From assembly GCA_949284715.1 (NCBI GenBank), contig CASDWH010000007.1, forward strand, positions 21,381 through 85,380: 64,000 nt of DNA, in the 5' to 3' direction. The position numbers were made by a program, and so were the translations under genes. Shown here piece after piece: positions 60,740 to 64,000 of the stretch (positions are counted from its first letter, which is position 1; the number at the start of each line of letters is the position of its first letter). Source of the stretch: an uncultured bacterium. Lineage in GTDB: Bacteria > Cyanobacteriota > Vampirovibrionia > Gastranaerophilales > Gastranaerophilaceae. The notes beneath the pieces are model-generated. The model did not search any database and had not been told where the DNA came from. It saw only the letters and a program-made list of their open reading frames with translations.

Positions 60740-61192
60740 ATGGAATTTGATATAGCATATATTAAAGAATTAGCTAAAATCCTATCTAAAGAAGGACTAA
60801 CGGAAATCGTTCTTGAAGATGGAGAACAGGCTATAAGCTTAAGAAAAGAAATTAAAGAAGTTGCAGTTCAACCGGTTGCGGCAGTACAGGCTGCTCCCGC
60901 ATGTCCGCCTGTTATGCCGGCAGCAGAAACACCTGCTAAATGTGACTGCAAAGCCAACGGTACACCAATAACTTCGCCAATGGTAGGCACATTCTATTCA
61001 GCATCTGCACCGGATGCTGCCCCATTTGTTGAAGTAGGTAAAACTATTTCAAAGGGCGATACAGTCTGTATAATTGAAGCTATGAAGCTTATGAACGAGA
61101 TTGAATCAGAAGTATCCGGTAAAATAACAGAAATATGTGTTAAAAACGGCGAGCCGGTTGAATACGGACAAGTTCTGATGTATGTAGAATAG
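60740..61192 (+). CDS. accB: Acetyl-CoA carboxylase biotin carboxyl carrier protein
   Basis: BCCP (150 residues) carries biotin for acetyl-CoA carboxylase, the first step of fatty acid synthesis. The biotinyl domain has [12 protein letters not shown] with the biotinylated Lys, and [11 protein letters not shown]. An Ala/Pro-rich linker precedes it. GAGGA lies upstream of the ATG at 60740; a longer start overlaps the efp stop and is less likely. It lies between efp and accC, but a terminator-like hairpin follows. Confidence 0.97.
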   Translation: MEFDIAYIKELAKILSKEGLTEIVLEDGEQAISLRKEIKEVAVQPVAAVQAAPACPPVMPAAETPAKCDCKANGTPITSPMVGTFYSASAPDAAPFVEVGKTISKGDTVCIIEAMKLMNEIESEVSGKITEICVKNGEPVEYGQVLMYVE

Positions 61193-61203
61193 TTTATAAT
61201 AAT

Positions 61204-61235
61204 AAAATCAGGGGCATATAATGCCCCTGATTTTT
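61204..61235 (+). terminator. Terminator/attenuator between accB and accC
   Basis: Perfect 14-bp stem (61204-61217 with 61221-61234) with a 3-nt loop, the right arm ending in T's. It lies inside the accB-accC unit, with only 17 nt and no promoter before accC. It would have to allow partial readthrough. Confidence 0.85.
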
Positions 61236-61251
61236 ACACTAAGGAGTATAA

Positions 61252-62604
61252 ATGTTTAAAAAAGTTCTAATCGCAAACCGCGGTGAAATTGCAGTAAGAG
61301 TAATAAGATCATGCAGAGAATTAGGAATACCAACAGTTGCTGTTTACTCTCAGGCTGATGCTAATTCACTCCACGTAAGACTTGCAACTGATGCCTACTG
61401 TATAGGCCCGGCACCTAGTTCTGAAAGTTATCTTAACATTCCGGCAATTATTTCCACAGCAATGATGACCGGCGCTGACGCAATCCACCCCGGATACGGA
61501 TTTATGTCCGAAAGAGCCGACTTTGTCGATATTTGTACACAGCACGGAATTAAATTCATAGGCCCGAGTGCTGAAAGTATGCGGAAAATGGGCGATAAAG
61601 CAACCGCAAGAAAAACAATGGTTGAAAATGATGTTCCGGTTACTCCGGGAACAGGTATTATTCATTCTGTTGAGGAGTTGAAAGATTTTGCAAAAAAAGC
61701 CGGTTACCCGATTATACTTAAAGCAACAGCCGGCGGCGGCGGAAAAGGAATGAGAATCGTAAGAAATGATGATGAACTTGAAGATAACATGAACCTTTGC
61801 CGGCAAGAAGCACAGAAGTTCTTTGGCAACCCTGATATTTACGCAGAGAAATATCTTGAAAATCCGCGCCATATAGAAGTTCAAATAATCGGTGACAGTT
61901 ACGGCAATGTTATTCACCTTGGCGAACGCGACTGCTCTATTCAAAGACGGCATCAGAAATTATTAGAAGAAGCACCTTCCCCTGCTATAGATGAAAAGAC
62001 CAGACAACAAATGGGTGAAGCTGCCGTTAGAGCAGCCAAAGCTATTAATTACGAAGGTGCAGGAACATGTGAATTTTTACTTGACCACGACGGCAAATGG
62101 TATTTTATGGAAATGAATACCCGCGTTCAGGTCGAACACTGTGTTACCGAAATGATTTCCCAGATAGATATTGTACGGGAACAGTTACTTGTTGCGGCAG
62201 GTGAAAAACTTAGTTACACTCAAGATGAAGTTAGATTATTCGGGCATGCTATTGAATGCAGAATTAACGCAGAAAATCCGGATAAAGACTTTATGCCGTG
62301 TCCCGGGAAAATTGACGGATACTTTGCACCCGGAGGATTTGGGGTAAGAGTTGACTCACATGTTTATCCAGGCTACTCTATTCCACCATACTATGACAGC
62401 ATGATTGGAAAACTGATTTGCTGGGGGCATACCCGTAATGAGGCTCGCAGAAGAATGTATCAAGCTTTGAAAGAATATGTTGTAACAGGAATAGACACAA
62501 CCATACCTTTCCATCAAGAAATTATTGAAGACGATGTGTTTATCAGCGGAAACTTTAATACCGGATTCATAGAAGATTTTTACAAAAGAAAAGGCAAAAA
62601 ATAA
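61252..62604 (+). CDS. accC: Acetyl-CoA carboxylase biotin carboxylase subunit
   Basis: Biotin carboxylase (450 residues, normal size) carboxylates biotin on AccB using bicarbonate and ATP. The ATP-grasp features KVLIANRGEIAVRVIRSCRELG, the glycine-rich loop TAGGGGKGMRIV, HIEVQIIGDSYGNVIHLGERDCSIQRR and FMEMNTRVQVEH are complete. AAGGAG lies 5 nt before the ATG. It precedes the ldpA homologue by 3 nt. Expression may be reduced by the upstream hairpin. Confidence 0.98.
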   Translation: MFKKVLIANRGEIAVRVIRSCRELGIPTVAVYSQADANSLHVRLATDAYCIGPAPSSESYLNIPAIISTAMMTGADAIHPGYGFMSERADFVDICTQHGIKFIGPSAESMRKMGDKATARKTMVENDVPVTPGTGIIHSVEELKDFAKKAGYPIILKATAGGGGKGMRIVRNDDELEDNMNLCRQEAQKFFGNPDIYAEKYLENPRHIEVQIIGDSYGNVIHLGERDCSIQRRHQKLLEEAPSPAIDEKTRQQMGEAAVRAAKAINYEGAGTCEFLLDHDGKWYFMEMNTRVQVEHCVTEMISQIDIVREQLLVAAGEKLSYTQDEVRLFGHAIECRINAENPDKDFMPCPGKIDGYFAPGGFGVRVDSHVYPGYSIPPYYDSMIGKLICWGHTRNEARRRMYQALKEYVVTGIDTTIPFHQEIIEDDVFISGNFNTGFIEDFYKRKGKK

Positions 62605-62607
62605 AAA

Positions 62608-63531
62608 GTGAAAGAACTTCTTGAAAACAGATGTTTTTTCAAGCTTGTCTGCGGAGCCGGCAATGAATCAGCAGAAGAAGTCCGCAGGCTTGTCAGGCTG
62701 TATTCTGATGCAGGATGTAAAGTTTTTGATCTTTCAGCCAAGGCGGAAATTTTAGCAGCTGCTTCTGGTGGAAAATACAAGTGCGTAAGTGTCGGTATAA
62801 AAGGAGATCCGCATATTCTTAAAGCAAAAATCAATACAAAATGTATAAATTGCGGGAAATGCTCTCACATATGTTTCAATGAAGCAATAACCTTGAATCT
62901 TGCATTTATTAACGAAAAACGATGTCTTGGATGCGGCCGGTGTGCAGAAATATGTCCGGTACAGGCAATTGATTTAGTATCAAAAGATATAGATTTAAAT
63001 CAGGTCTTGCCCGAACTCCTTCCGTATGGTATTGACTGCATAGAACTGCACGCAACAACAGAAGATGAAAAAGAAACAGATGAAAAATGGGCGATTATTA
63101 ACCAATTTTATTCAGGAATGCTCTCTATTTGTATAGACAGGCTTAATCTTGGTAATAAACAGGTAATTGCAAGAATAAAACGACTGATAAAAAACAGACA
63201 GCCCTATACAACTATTATCCAGACAGACGGAATTCCTATGAGCGGAAGCGATGATACTTATAAAACAACTCTTCAGGCTGTTGCCATGGCTGAAATTATC
63301 CAGAATGAAAATCTGCCTGTTTATATTGTCTTATCAGGCGGAACAAATACAAAAACATTAAAACTGGCAAAACTCTGTAATATAAATTACCATGGCATTG
63401 CAGTCGGCTCGTATGCACGTAAAATAGTTAAAAAATATATCACAAACCCTGAATTCTGGACAAATCAGCAGCTCTACGCAGAAGCACTTTCTATTGCTAA
63501 AAATTTTCTGTCTGAAACTCTCTATACATAA
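62608..63531 (+). CDS. ldpA: LdpA homologue, 4Fe-4S protein
   Basis: A 307-residue iron-sulfur protein like cyanobacterial LdpA, which in Synechococcus senses redox state and affects the circadian clock. It has FKLVCGAGNESAEEVRRLVRLYSDAGCKVFDLSAKAEIL region, DPHILKAKINTKCINCGKCSHIC, and GVIDERC-like ERC region RCLGCGRCAEICPVQAID (two 4Fe-4S clusters), then a TIM-barrel-like C-terminal domain. It starts with a GTG after accC. No clock genes (kai) are in the window, so an older redox role is likely. The identification rests on the N-terminal and cysteine patterns. Confidence 0.72.
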   Translation: MKELLENRCFFKLVCGAGNESAEEVRRLVRLYSDAGCKVFDLSAKAEILAAASGGKYKCVSVGIKGDPHILKAKINTKCINCGKCSHICFNEAITLNLAFINEKRCLGCGRCAEICPVQAIDLVSKDIDLNQVLPELLPYGIDCIELHATTEDEKETDEKWAIINQFYSGMLSICIDRLNLGNKQVIARIKRLIKNRQPYTTIIQTDGIPMSGSDDTYKTTLQAVAMAEIIQNENLPVYIVLSGGTNTKTLKLAKLCNINYHGIAVGSYARKIVKKYITNPEFWTNQQLYAEALSIAKNFLSETLYT

Positions 63532-63864
63532 AAAAAGTTTGCCAAAGAGAGAATGGCAAACATTAAATAAACACGAGGATATTAAGAGAGAGAGTATAAA
63601 AAGAAAACTTATAGTCTTATTATGTAATTATATTTATTACCTTTCATTGATTAATTCCCATAACTTTTAAAAACCATTTTCCTTACATGTATATAAAGTT
63701 TTTTCAGAAATAGAAATTGCTAAATATTAATTAAATGTAAAGATATGTTACAAAGAGTATTTCAAACATAAGTATAAAAACAAAAAATATTTTTAATTTT
63801 ACAAAACTAAAATAAACTTGAAAAAGTATTATGTTGCTGATATAGTAATAGACGAAACCTAAAT
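63532..63864 (+). other. Gene-free, AT-rich region before the tRNA-like copies
   Basis: No convincing gene is seen; a 62-codon minus-strand frame overlapping the tRNA-like copy is spurious. It contains a weak hairpin (GTTTGCCA at 63537-63544 with TGGCAAAC at 63554-63561, without a clear T run), which may end the accB-accC-ldpA transcript, and a promoter at 63818-63846. Confidence 0.6.
63818..63846 (+). promoter_or_regulatory. Promoter of the tRNA-Arg-like copies
   Basis: TTGAAA at 63818-63823, an exact 17-bp spacer, extended -10 TGA-TATAGT (63841-63846). It lies about 19 nt before the first copy; no separate promoter is seen between the two copies. Confidence 0.75.
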
Positions 63865-63920
<56 letters not shown>

Positions 63921-63950
63921 TAAAATTTTGAAAATTGAATAAATGTATAT

Positions 63951-64000
<50 letters not shown>

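Noticed and set aside
61366..61953. 195-codon open frame antisense to accC
   Set aside because: It is a shadow of the highly conserved accC coding strand, with no ribosome site, promoter or recognisable protein features.

Overview
The window is AT-rich chromosomal DNA of a diderm (Gram-negative-type) bacterium. It carries BamA with three POTRA domains, an OmpH/Skp chaperone, a TGD/Mla-type MlaE-MlaF-MlaD lipid transporter, flagellar FliL-FliM-FliN, a homologue of the cyanobacterial LdpA protein, two SpoIID-family proteins, RNase Y with YmdB, and many small lineage-specific membrane proteins. No photosynthesis or carbon-fixation gene is present. This best fits a non-photosynthetic relative of Cyanobacteria (Vampirovibrionia/Melainabacteria, probably Gastranaerophilales). 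The assignment is an inference from gene content. No prophage, insertion sequence or CRISPR array was seen.

Layout. 1-6 kb: a membrane protein fragment, a GH13 amylase-like enzyme, the rpsF-ssb-rpsR operon (minus strand), dapF, a STAS-like gene, a formyl-THF cyclo-ligase and a small EF-hand protein. 6-13.6 kb: a tight minus-strand operon reading parvulin, M24 peptidase, SpoU methyltransferase, YhcH-like, cysS, spoIID, murJ. 13.7-15.3 kb: a membrane AAA ATPase with a glycine-zipper protein. 15.5-19 kb, plus strand: arginine/lysine decarboxylase, tmk, a compact SpoIID protein, HU. 19-24.2 kb, minus: bamA, ompH, pyrimidine-nucleoside phosphorylase and a stand-alone FlhA cytoplasmic-domain protein. 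24.3-29 kb: acpS, then the minus operon rny, ymdB, PHP, prepilin-like, LOG. 29.2-34.1 kb, plus: mlaE-mlaF-mlaD, a glycosyltransferase and two tandem paralogues of unknown function. 34-40 kb: typA, a striking prepilin/YadA-head/S74 fusion, a solute-binding lipoprotein and a mini membrane protein. 40-46 kb: aroF, ferritin, and an operon of YkgJ, rlmN, DUF115 and dtd. 46-50.9 kb: gloA, a GT39-like membrane protein and a cluster of lineage-specific proteins. 51-59 kb, minus: fliL-fliM-fliN, a MinD/CooC-type ATPase, folD, nadB-nadC, a degenerate cyclase-like protein and RqcH. 60-63.5 kb, plus: efp, accB, accC, ldpA. The window ends in a truncated tRNA-Arg-like copy followed by the 5' part of a second tRNA-Arg(ACG).

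Most genes are housekeeping. The points of most interest are: (1) a protein joining a type IV prepilin leader to about 25 YadA-type head repeats and a C-terminal S74 self-processing chaperone, expressed behind a structured leader of about 165 nt; (2) a soluble protein that is essentially the FlhA export-gate cytoplasmic domain on a DUF4177-like/coiled-coil N-terminus; (3) a recurrent leaderless-start layout in which a -10 box ends exactly 6 nt before ATG at six genes; (4) an LdpA homologue outside photosynthetic cyanobacteria; (5) several lineage-specific membrane proteins sharing a short N-terminal F-[KT]-[GNA] motif.

Starts were chosen from Shine-Dalgarno spacing, operon overlap, family length and promoter position. 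GTG and TTG starts are common here. All functional calls come from reading motifs by eye, with no database search.
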